Below are positions 39,794 through 50,800 of a DNA stretch of 64,000 bases, one piece after another. The DNA is from Malurus cyaneus samueli. Taxonomy: Eukaryota; Chordata; Aves; Passeriformes; Maluridae. The notes under the pieces are model-generated. The model had not been told where the DNA came from, made no database searches, and worked only from the letters and a program-made list of their open reading frames with translations. The DNA lies in the NCBI GenBank assembly GCA_009741485.1, contig CM019217.1, positions 48,377,541-48,441,540 on the forward strand, written 5' to 3'. Every line of letters starts with the position of its first letter. Position 1 is the first letter of the stretch. A program made the position numbers and the translations under genes.

Positions 39794-42700
39794 GTGTATT
39801 TCCAGTTAGTGAGCCATAGATGAGAACTCCTTGAATACTGTATTTCCTCTAGTCTGTCTCCCCTGGTGGCTTATGAAAATGTCAAGGAAGACAGTATTAA
39901 AAGACTTGTTCTGTTCAAACTGTGTGACATCTACTGCCTTTCCACTGGGCATGTATCCTGTTACAAGAGGAGATTGGTTTATGTGACATGTACTTATGTC
40001 TAACTTAATCTATATCTGTATAACACTAACGTTTACATTTAGTGGCATTACATCCCTCAGTTTTCAAGCTTAAACCTCCTGCTTTGAACTTCTTGTCTCA
40101 CAGTATTTCTTCTAGCTCTCAGTGCTTGCTTTTCATTCCTGTTCAAGTATTGTGATGAAGTAGTGTTCTATCTTTCATATTTCTGGGTTGTGAGATTTGT
40201 TTGTTTGTTTTGATAGAAATCTAATTTGTCACGTTAAATTTGAATTTGTATTTGTGATACTTGATCTTGCGGAGCGTATCCCTGTTATTTTTTGAATGTT
40301 TTTATCAGTAATAATTCAGACCCTGAAGTCCTTGCTAACATAGGCCTAATCCCACTGGGGTTCTTGGTCATTTCCCTTGGAAAATGAACAAGCAATTACT
40401 GTCAGGATCTCTGTCTTCAGACAGTAGCTCAATGGGCATTTGTACAGAATATTATCCAGGTTGCTAATCCCAAGTTTCTCTCCCCACCCAAGTCAGAGAA
40501 CTGTCTGTAATTACTGCTTCATAAAGGGCTTAGCCAGCTGTGGGATGCTGAACACTCAAAAATCCCATTAATTTGAGAGGGAATTGTTGATCTTGCCCTT
40601 TCTCTGGATGAGGCTGTATATGTTTCTAGCTAGATTGCTCCAGAGACCTGACAGTGAGTCTGGAGGGCATTTTCCTAGGCTGTTACTCAAATTTCTGCTT
40701 GCAAATATGCAGAATATTCCCAAAGGACAAAATGTTGTTGGTAACACGACACGCCCTCCCACCCACCCGAGAATAATGTCTATTAAACCCTTTTTAATTA
40801 GTTATGGTATTATAGATCCTGAGCAGTGCATATTCTCAAACCGTTGTGAAGCCACTGTCCCGTCCCATTTCTCCCTAAGAGGCCTTTGATGCTCTTGGTC
40901 CTATTCCGTGGCTCACCAGTGCTATTCAAGTCATTATTTAGGCTTTGCAAAACCTGCCCTCAGGCTCTCAACTTCTTTGAACATGCCTCAGCTTTTCCAG
41001 TCTCTGAGTCCTTTCTTCATACTCTGTACCATGGAAGACTGTTGTGAAACACATTTTCTGCATTCTTACCCCTCCGAGGGCTTCCATATTGAAATGTTCT
41101 CCAAACCACTTTATTTGAGGATAAAGCTCAAAAGTTCTGAAAGCTCTGATTTTATAGACTTGAGGGAAAAACCAAGGAGGACCTTAAAGGGGATCATCTG
41201 CAGAGTTTTTCTAAACAGCAGGCTTTTGGAATGGTTTACTGAAAAATAAGATTTTCAGTTAAATATTCGTTTTACAAGAAGCGTATGCCTCTTGCAACAA
41301 TTGCAATAACTCATTGAAAAATAATCTGTTTCCATTGTTATCTTACTTTGGGCTTTTAGAAAAATACACTGGAGATTTTTTTTTCTGAAAAAACTGACTT
41401 TCTGAACAACTTCTACTGACTTGATTAGCCCTAATATTGAGGCAAGAGTCAGAAGAGGAGAGTGGCATTTTAGGGAAGACAAACATTGGGTGCTGAAACC
41501 TTCCTGTAATTTTAGTGGGAAGAGAGGTGAGGCAAGGATGGTTAGGAAGAAGAGCTTGAAATTTGACTTGTTTCAGCCACAGAAGGCTGAAATGTGAGGG
41601 AGCTGTCTTCAGCTGGAATGCTTGTTAGAAAGACGTGGATTTAGCTTAATTGGAACAAAGAATAGAGGACTGAGTTAGCTCTTCAGTAGTAAAATTAAAG
41701 TACATTTCATGTTTATACTCAGTGTTTATTTTCTTCTTGACATTTCCCTCCCTTCACAAAACAAAATTAAATACAGTGGATGAAGGCAGAATTCACCTTA
41801 AAATCTGATTTGATGGATCTTCTGAATGAAAAGCATTTGGGTTGTTGGTCCCTTTCCCCCTACATATGCAGCAGTACAGGATGCATGAGTATAAATGTCA
41901 GGCAGCTGGGAGCTGTTTGTTTTTGGAGAACTGGAAGCTCTTTGAAAGCTGCAGGAGTAGATATGTTTCTGAAGTTTTATTTCATTGTTTAGCTTTCTGT
42001 CATCCAGAAGTGCAGTGTTTACTTAAACGTTATACAAGCTCAGTGTTGTAAATTAACAAGTACTGTTGTAAATTAGGAGTCTTGGCTTTAAACTGCTGGA
42101 CTTAGTGTTGTAATTGAAAACATCTCTACAAACACTCAGCTGGTGAGCCCTAGCTTTATAGAAATACCTTGGTTTCAGAATGTGACGTTCTCAGGCAGGT
42201 CTGAAAGTATGGTGAACTAAACCTGAGGAGAACATTTGAATCTTTTGATCAAATGAAATCTGCCACGCAAATCTGAGAAATCCATGCAATCTAGGGTTTG
42301 ATGTCCCTTCCTTGTGGCAGACCTCCTGTGTAGCTCCATGTGCCTTGTTATTAAATGTGTGCACAGTGCCAACAATTAGATTTTAATCTACACGGTTTAA
42401 TTAAGGCTGTCTTTTCTTTCTGAAGGAAAGTTTGCCACGTTGGTATTCACATTTGACGTCTCATTTTCTCCATCATGCTGCATGTAAATACAGTCACATT
42501 AGCTCAGGGGCAAGAGAGAGGAAAATGTTGGTGGTAAGGTAGCTCTAACCCTAAATAAGAGTTAAGCAATCCCAGAGAAATGCTTTTTGCAGTTGAAATG
42601 TGATGAAATAGAAGGAACACAAGTCAGTACACTAACACTGTTTCAAAGAGTATAACTGCAGGGAGAATCAAATAGGTAAGAAGAGACAAAGCAAAGCTGG

Positions 42701-42953
42701 GAATGTCTTAATAGGTAGGGAAGACTTTATTGTGCACTCTTCATACTGTGATCTGTTCTGACTCCCATTTAAAAAGAATGTATACATTTTATCCATATGT
42801 GATGGAATTATTTATTTAAGAGGGCAGCAGAGCATGAACAACAGGAGTGGAAATGATTGAACAGTAACAGGACGAACATTTACCATACGGAGATCGTACT
42901 TCCAGATCGGCTGTGTGTTTTCTGTTAAAAACAAACAAAAAAAAAAGCAGATT

Positions 42954-43565
42954 TCACACAATCACAGAATTGTTAGGAAGGCACCTCTGGTTATCATCTA
43001 GTCTAACCCCCTGCCAAAGCAGGGTCACCCAGAGCAGGTGACACAGGACAGTGTCTCCAGAGAGGGACTCCCTGACCTCCCTGGGCAGCCTGCTCCAGTG
43101 CTCTGCCACCCTCAACGTGAAGAAGTTTGTCCTCACCTTGAGGTGAAATTCCTTGCAGTTTAGTTTATGGCCATTGCTTCTTCCTGTCGCTGAAAACAAC
43201 CACGGAAAAGAATCTGGCACCATCCTCCTGGCACCTGCCTTTGAGATGTTTATAAGCACTGATAAGATCCCGTCTCAGTCCTCTCTTCTCCAGACTAAAC
43301 AAGCCCAGCTCCCCCAGTGTCTCCTCATAAGAGAAATGTTCCTGACTCCAAATGTCTTTGTGGCCCTCCACTGGACCTGTTCCAGGACCTGCTTGCCTCT
43401 CTTGTGCTGAGGAGCCCAGAAGTGGGCACAGCATTCCAGATGTGCCTCACCAGGGCTGACTAAAAGGGGAGGATCAACTCCCTTGACCTGCTGGCCACAC
43501 TCTTCTCTATGCACCCCAGGACACCATTGCTTTTGCTGATCACAAGGGCACTGCTGGCTTATTTC
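42954..43565 (-). mobile_element. CR1 LINE, 5'-truncated, with decayed end of polymerase frame
   Basis: On the minus strand this copy reads from about 43565 to the tail ATTCTGTGATTGTGTGA at 42954. It keeps the last part of the CR1 polymerase frame, broken across three reading frames: one with HLECCAHFWAPQHKRGKQVL (within 43514-43275), one with GELGLFSLEKRGLRRDLISA (within 43434-43165) and one with FFTLRVAEHWSRLPREV (within 43259-42954). The switches are frameshift lesions, so nothing functional is encoded. The length, about 610 bp, is a usual 5'-truncated CR1. As is normal for CR1, no poly(A) tail or clear target duplication is present. Confidence 0.93.
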
Positions 43566-44350
43566 AAGTAAGAGATATCATTAAATGATGCTGCCTCAGT
43601 GATGGTTTTCCTTGTCCCAGGTATTAAACATGAGCCATCACTTGAAACCTAGGATGTTTCAGAGAGTAAATACCAACCTTCCTTGTTTCCATCCCCATGA
43701 TGCTGGAGTGTGGGACTGAGGTTACTGAGTTTTGGGTAGGGATTGTAGGAAGGAAAGATGCTATGTGCTGCTTTGTTTGGTCAAAGCGATGCCTGATGTG
43801 TTTTACCTCCAACTCCTAAAGGGATGAGCTCTCACAGTTGTGTTCATCCCTGCATAAATTCTGGGCAAAGTTGCTGGTATTGCAAGTGTCGCAATTTCTC
43901 AAGTCATGAGACAACTACTCGGTTTTGGTTGTTTTTTTGTGATATTTGGAATTGCAGAGGCAGTTGCTGTCCTGTTTTTCTGTTTGTATGTCAAAACCCC
44001 ACAAGTTCACCTACGTGCCGGCTGGAACATGCCGTGTGGTGTCCCTCCTGGTGTTCTCCCTCCCTGGGAGAAAAGATGGTGTGGTCCCCAGCTGTCTCCT
44101 GCTTCCTTCATTACGAGAGCCCTCAGCTCCCATCCCATACCTTGGAGCAGGATGTGGCTGAGGCCAAAACCACCAAGGGTGATTTTGCCACTTGGAATTT
44201 CCCCATGGCTGTTGTGTCCCTCTTCTAAGTATAGCAGCAGAAAAACATTCAATTCAGCAATTGCTTTTGTTAAGAGCTGATTTTAAATGGTGAGCACTGC
44301 TGCTGTGGACTCAGCTTCATTGCATTGCAACGATGTACCATGATTTGTTT
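43566..44350. other. No gene seen between two CR1 copies
   Basis: Three overlapping plus-strand frames (134, 124 and 71 codons) and a minus frame of 81 codons cover 43824-44280 without a recognisable domain. The region may be unique DNA or an older unrecognised repeat. Confidence 0.5.
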
Positions 44351-44496
44351 GAGCACCAGGCTGCCTGAATTCAAGAAGTATTTGGATTAGGCTCTCTCCC
44401 AATCATGTTGGGATTTTCGGAGCTCTCCGTTGCAGTGTTGAACCCTATGATCCTTGTGGGTCCCATCCAACTCAAGAAATTCTGTGATTCTGTGAT
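44351..44496 (+). mobile_element. CR1 LINE 3'-end fragment
   Basis: Starts GAGCACCAGGCTGCCTGAAT and runs through TTCAAGAAGTATTTGGATTA, ATGATCCTTGTGGGTCCCAT and CCAACTCAAG to the tail ATTCTGTGATTCTGTGA. All are hallmarks of the avian CR1 3' end, here about 146 bp and diverged in the middle. It has the opposite orientation to the CR1 copy 0.8 kb upstream. Confidence 0.9.
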
Positions 44497-46710
44497 AACT
44501 GCTCACTTTGTTGGCTTTTGCTGAGAGGTTTTTTGTGTCACATGTATCTTCAGGAGACTAAAACACTCTTGTGTGAGCTGCCATAAACTACTTTTCAATT
44601 TTCCATGGCAAATAAAATGCTTGTTAAACCACAAGTACCCTCGTTAGGGTGAAGTTACATGTGGAGCTACAAGGCAGAATTTACACGACTTCTTCATGTG
44701 AATGAATGTATGGGTAACTTTATTCCAGTAACAAATAAATTTGAGACCTCTCAAGTGTTAGTCATCACACAGAAAACAGACTTTTTCACATCAGGCTGCA
44801 GAGGTCTCATCTTTAAATTCTTGCAAGTTAGAAAGGAAAAGCATTTTAAAGAATATTAAATCTGCACCTTTTTCCAAGCCTTCATTGAATTATGCCTCTT
44901 ACTAAAAGAGGTTATATATCCTTGGTCTCATTAGAAGTCTAGTCAACCAATTTTAATTTAGCAGCCAATTAAAAAAAAACTAAAAAATTAGTGTGATTTC
45001 TGTTGGCAAATGACACCACTCAGATATGGTCTGTTCTGGCAGTTCTAGTCTTACACACCTTAAGAAAAGCATTTAAACTTTTTCCTTTTTCTCTAATATC
45101 TCTACATGTGGCTGTGGCTGGCAGCTGATAGACCAGCATGTAATGAGGTGTAGTTAAAATCGCTACCAGGATGGGGAACTATCACCTTTTAAAGCTGGAG
45201 CTATGAATTTTCATCTTTTAAGGGACCTTGAGTTTTCCCTAAGCAGTGCTAAGCATCTATACAGCACTCCCAGCTCTGCTTTCAGTGAATTTCCTGGTTC
45301 CTGCTTTGCCCCTCCAGCATTCAGTGACTTGCCCTGTCTCATCTGCCACCTGCGCTCATTTCTTAGGGTTAGTAATGACCTTGTTACTGTGCTTTAATAC
45401 AGAGCTTGTAAAACATGAAACTGGTCTGAGTTCTTAAGAGTCTTTATGTGTGAATTCTTTGTCCTAAATGAGACTTTTCCAAGTATTGGCACTGGAGGGG
45501 CGAAGTACCAGAGCTTGCTGGATGTTACGTGTCTAGTGATCATCGTTCTAACTGTTTAGATTACATACCAATAATTTTACATAAGAAACCAGAAAACAAA
45601 TGTGTGCTTTTGTGCACTAAGGAGAGCAGCGGGCTGTACCTCAGCTGTAAGAAGTGGTGCAGCCATTGCTGCATGGAGCCCTCTGGGAGCTCATTTACCC
45701 TGCAATGCCGCACAAAATTTACGCTCTTTTGCCTGCAGTGTGTGCATTGCTTGTATTGCAGGACTAAATATTGACCTTCTTAATTTCCTCTCTTTGTCAG
45801 ACTTTGTTTATGGCTCAGGAGCAGCACATGGAGGGTGGAGAAGCTTGCATTTTTTCCTGCTTGTATTAGCCATTGGGTCTAGATCAAGAAATATGTGATC
45901 AACATTTATTAAATATGATCAATTGCAGACATGTAAGTTCACGTCACTTCCACTAACATTTTTCCATTTAAACTCTTAATTCTCCCTCTTGTGATTTCAA
46001 AATGGGAATTTATCACAATCTGCTAGCATTTGAATATTTGTGACATTATAGACAAAGATTTGTGGGTGTCCAGGGTCTTAAGGCAGACCAGCAGAACTCA
46101 GATCCTTTAATGTGAATTTCAGGGACTTTTTTACAAAAAGAAATATTCAGTTCACTGAAAGCTGACTCTATTTTCAGGGTTACAGGCAGAAATGTGTGCC
46201 TTTACTGAGCTGTGTAGCAAGCAGAGCATGTGGAAACTCCCACTGAATAATCCAGAGCAAGGGACCAGGGAGACCTCTGATTCAGGGCTGTCATTATTTT
46301 ATAAGAACATTAATCATATTATGCCTGGTGATTGGTTAAATTTGCATTCAAATTTGAGTTCAAAGCTGAAACTGGCCAGGCTAAAGTCACCTGGAGTTTT
46401 GCCTTTGACTTCAAAGGGCCACACTTTTTATCCAGTTCTACAGTTGCTGAGTGGTTTGAAGGAGCTCTTTTTCAGCTCCTCTACAGAGACAAGTATATTT
46501 GATGTGCAGCTCTTTGCCACGGCAGCAAAATCCTTTCTCTATGAGGTTTCTGTGCTCCTCTCACTTATTCTTTCTCCTGAAGTTATAAATCTCTGTTTAG
46601 GGCACCAAAATCTCTCTCTGTAACAGCTGGTACTGATTTCAAGGATGCTCCAGGTAAAGAAAAACATCAGTGGAGTAATGTAATCCCTGTTGGCAGGCAT
46701 TTTCTCCTAG
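44497..46710. other. Gene-free unique DNA before the assembly gap
   Basis: No recognisable gene. The 143-codon frame at 46192-46623 (+) has no known motif. A CAG-GTAAAG donor-like site follows at 46652-46660, but the frame has already stopped at 46623. Confidence 0.5.
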
Positions 46711-46720
46711 NNNNNNNNNN
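46711..46720. other. Assembly gap (10 N)
   Basis: Ten N bases. A fixed run of 10 is often a placeholder of unknown true size, so sequence may be missing here. Confidence 0.98.
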
Positions 46721-47145
46721 AGAAAGGGCTCTTTTTGCTCTGTTATGCTTATTTGTTAGAAGAAAAAGCATGCAAGGAATATCACCCCCATCCCCAAAGC
46801 AGTGACCAGACACACTTGCCATCACCGTCCATCCTGCCCCTCTGGGAAATGTAGGACAGGTGGGAGAACTGCAGAAAATGGTGGTAGGAATGTGTGCAGG
46901 ACTTCCCTAAGGAGTGATAGGGATCTACCCTTTTTACTTGGGTTTTAAAAGTCACTTACAGTAACATCTTAGATCAACGCTGTCCCACTCCAATCCTCTT
47001 GGCTGAAATACCTATGCAAATAGGCATACTTAGCAAATTTCTTTCTTCCTTCCTCCCCTCCCCAAAACTCTTGTGGAGGCCCTGGCTGTTCTCTTAGCTC
47101 AAATAATGTTTGACAGTTCAATAACAAGACAAAAGACAACCTTCC
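46721..47145. other. No gene seen between the assembly gap and a T-rich tract
   Basis: Unique DNA with short pyrimidine-rich runs near 47040-47065. No open frame of note. Confidence 0.5.
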
Positions 47146-47620
47146 TTTTTTTTTTCTTTTTAAAATCCAGATAATTTAATACAATAAAGAAGCAAAGACA
47201 TCAAAGCAAAGAAACCATATACATTGTACAAAGCGTTGGGAATCTGTTCTCTTTTCAGAATTTTGACATGTGCTATGTAGTGTGGTTACAGCTATTAAGA
47301 AAATACAGACATCTTTCCATGCAGCCCTCTTGCTATTTAAAACAATAATGTGAAATCTGTTTTGATGCTGCACAGAGACACCCAGGGCTTTATTGCCGGC
47401 TTTAGTGAAGGTGGGTACGATACACTGGCCTTGTACCTCATTAGAGCAAGAGCGGGGCAGTTCAGTCGGAATGAGAGACATCCATGAGATTTATGGCACG
47501 GTGTAAGTTTTGTGTATGCAGACTGCTTTCTTGTTCTGTCTTCAGAGCCCTGCTTAACTTCTTTTGAAGCACGTTTCATTATCCTTTATTGCCTGGGAGG
47601 GTGTTTCCAGAGATTTTCCT
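47146..47620 (-). other. Possible transcript 3' end or retrocopy tail (minus strand)
   Basis: On the minus strand an ATTAAA polyadenylation signal (47175-47180) is followed after 13 bases by an A-rich tract, A5-G-A10 (47161 down to 47146). Further AATAAA signals on the same strand lie near 47390 and 47586. The sequence in front is richer in CpG and more balanced than its neighbours and holds overlapping minus frames of 80 codons (47579-47337) and 101 codons (47481-47176), neither recognised. This could be the end of a polyadenylated retrocopy or the 3' untranslated region of a real minus-strand transcript that happens to be followed by an A run. No matching target-site duplication was found. 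Confidence 0.25.
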
Positions 47621-47800
47621 GCCCTGCACCATAAGACTTAGGCAGGAATGCTATTGGGACATAACAGGGAAATGCACAGGATCTGCTCCTCTGATCCCTC
47701 GTATCTAGAGGGCACCATGTGAGCCTGTGCCAGCATCATCTCTATTTAACACAGTAGTTCCTGAAATAGTGGGTGAAGGGGAGAAATGTTCTAACATTGC

Positions 47801-47820
47801 TCATAATTTTTCATAATTTT
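47801..47820. repeat. Exact 10-bp tandem duplication (TCATAATTTT x2)
   Basis: Two adjacent identical units, followed by a third TCA. A local slippage duplication. Confidence 0.8.
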
Positions 47821-50800
47821 TCAGAAACTGTTTCTTTTATTGTCCAGGTGATGGTCTAAAAGACCCCCAAGCTCCTATTTACCCTCCAGCAGTTAAATTA
47901 TATACAAACTTGAGCACAGGGGGTAACATAATTTAGGCCTCTTGAGAGGAGAGGATGAGCTGTAAGTAATGTTGTCTACTGGGTTTCCAAATGCAACTTC
48001 CTGGCTTGTGTATTTTAGAAGTTGAGACTCAGTTATCTTAGTTACCAAGCTGATTATGCTTAATAGGCTCGGGTTGTTTTGTTAATTATCATCACTGTTT
48101 TACAACACTGGGAAGATCATTCAAGGTTACTAAACATTGAATTAAGGAAAAGGTGGGATACAAGGTTTTAGATGGGGAGGGATGAGTGATAATTGCTGTG
48201 CTGTATTATTAAGCTGTTTATAAATCAATTATTTTGCCTTATTACATTGCCTGTCTGCAGGTTTAGGTAAAATTTTAAGTGTGAAAATATCATTTTCACA
48301 CAAAGTTAATAAGCAGGAAGCTTCAAATTCCAAAATCCTGCTTCTTGCTTAGATGGGAAGGTGAGACAGCAAGGCTGATATTAAAAATAAATAGGTATTT
48401 GTGAAAATGATATGTGCAGACACCAGGTTAAGGCTCTCTCTCAAGATTTCCAAGTCTCTGGGTTATCTTAGGATCATGAACTTTCTAGTTTAGCTGGAAT
48501 ATATGGTAGCTAGGAAAATTCAACAGACCATTTGTAATACAGGAGAGAAGTTCTTCTTTCTTGTCAAGTATAAATGTAGTTGTACTTTTCCCTGAACATG
48601 TTCTGATCGCTTCTTCTGGGTGAAAGCTTTGAAAATAAACATTCATCTCTTATGAAGGCTTCTAATGTGAACAGCAAAACTTCGTGGGTTTTTTCCCCTT
48701 TGGTTATGAACCATGATGGGCTACACAAAGAAAGGAGACCATATTTGGTAAGGATCAGACTTTGTTGCTAGCAAATTTTATTCATATAAATAATGTGTCT
48801 TCTTGCTGTAAAGTATTGGTGGAAGAGACAGGCTAGACATTGACTAAAGAGATAGGCATCCATCAACAACAAAACTGTGAACCAGACCAAGGGAATATAA
48901 GCAAAGGAATGGGGTTGTTTTCATCTTGAATCTTTAGATGGATTCCTGAGATTATTTAGTGCTCTTTTCGTTGCTTAAGTTCCCATTGAATTTGGATTTG
49001 TCTTGATCTAGTCCATTCCAGACATTGTTACTTAATCTTTTACATATTCCAAGATGTCACTTGGATTACTTACCAGATTTTTTTATGCTGTCAGCTATAA
49101 TTTGCCCTGGAATAACTGCCTTGTTGCATCTAGATAACCATATTCATATGAGGAAAATTTATTGTTGCCCAACATGGAAAAATTCCAGCTCCTACTCCAG
49201 TTGGGTTGACAAGATTTTCAGACAGCAGTAGTAATTTCTAAGTAAACTCTTACATAGAGGGTATAGACTCATATTAAAATCACACTTATAATCTGCTGGT
49301 ATTCCCTGTGGAAAGGGAATTTTGAGACTGATACATCTCTTTGGGTTGGTGAACCCATATTGTCAGACTGAAACACATTCGAGCCACTTGTTAAGTGCAC
49401 AGCTGAAGGGGGACTTCATACAAATGTGTGGCTCACAAGTTAATAGCTGGAAAATATGCCCAAGCCTAACAATTGGAAAATACATTTGCTATGCTGCTTT
49501 TTAGTGTGAAGCTGGTAACATGGCAAAGGAGGGAGTGACAGATACTTCTGTTACGTAACTGGGTACAACAGTTCCTCATTTGTCACAAGAAAAATTCAAT
49601 TAACATTTTGAAGTGGCATATTTTACTTCTCAGATGAGAATGAGATTCCCAAAGTAATATATAATCTAGAAGTCAGAAGTTCATTTTTCTGATGTATTAT
49701 GTAATTTTTGAGCATATCTAGAGAAACAGGATCAATATGAAAATTTCCTCTATATTTTTATTTGCTGCTGCTTTTGGAATAATTGTACTGCAGTTTTTAT
49801 TAATTATGGAGAATAATAATCATTATTATAAAATAGGAATCCCATGTTCCGTGCATGTCTAATTTGTATCATGTGAATAGGATACTTCATTATTACCATT
49901 GGCAGTAGCAACAGCAATTCTTATTCTTTTCATATGAATCAGGCTTTATTAGCATCAGGCCAAATATTATAGATTATGACAGAGTAAGATTCTTTAAGCA
50001 TATGGGTAGTGATGTATTGCAGGGGCACAAATGAGCAAAAAAGAAACTGTGGTAAATGTTGGACAACCCTGTGTTTTAACCCAACCCTGTAAAGTTTCAA
50101 GCACATGTTAAACTCTGCTCATGTCAATGGTGAAGCTGCTGGTTAAGTGCTGAATTATCTATATCTAAAACAAGAGCATGGCTTTAAAGGGAGCTGCCAG
50201 TCTGTGGCATAGAAGGCACATGTGACCTGTGAAATATCTCCACGTATCAAATGAGAGCCCACTGAGCATCAAGTGTTAGCATGGGACCAAACCTGCCTGC
50301 TGCAAGCAGTATTTCCTCAACTCCAGCAGGGCTCCATTTCCAAACAGCTACTGCCTAAAAGGGTTTAGGTGATCCCTCCTAAAAAGCCCTCTGCCCAGGT
50401 CCTCATGCTAGGAGACATTCAGGGATGTGCCTTGGTCCACTTCACTCAGTGGTGTGTAAGGAGGACGAGGTTCTATCCAAAACAGGGAAGAGCACGTCCA
50501 AGCCATGATGGTACTGTTTGTATTAGCACAATTCTTACAGCTTCTGGGCTGTATTTATTGGGCTAGAATATTTTTTTCCAAAGAAATATGAAAACTCTTA
50601 CAAAAATGTTCTTGATACACCGTGCTTGTGAAATTTAGCTGAAGCAACAGGGCTGCAGTAGTTTCCAAGTCTAGCTTTGCTTAAAAATGCTGCTCACTGG
50701 ATGAAGTATTTCTGTTCCCTAATTTAGAACATTTGATTTCCTGGCCTCGAAAAAGGAACTCTCAGAAAATGAAAAGATTCGTCTAACTTGAGTGCAAAAC

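Larger units (their letters stand above)
33361..42953. other. Gene-free unique DNA
   Basis: No recognisable gene. The longest frames are 141 codons (38897-39322, -), 113 codons (40908-41249, +) and 112 codons (35069-35407, -); none shows a known domain or clean exon borders. Small repeats at 35856-35940 and 39774-39793 are listed separately, and there are 12-base A runs near 36859 and 39541 and a TTTG/TTTG run near 40198-40211. Confidence 0.55.

Noticed and set aside
46192..46623. 143-codon plus-strand frame near the assembly gap
   Set aside because: No family resemblance, and the nearby donor-like site lies beyond its stop codon. Length alone is not unusual in this window.
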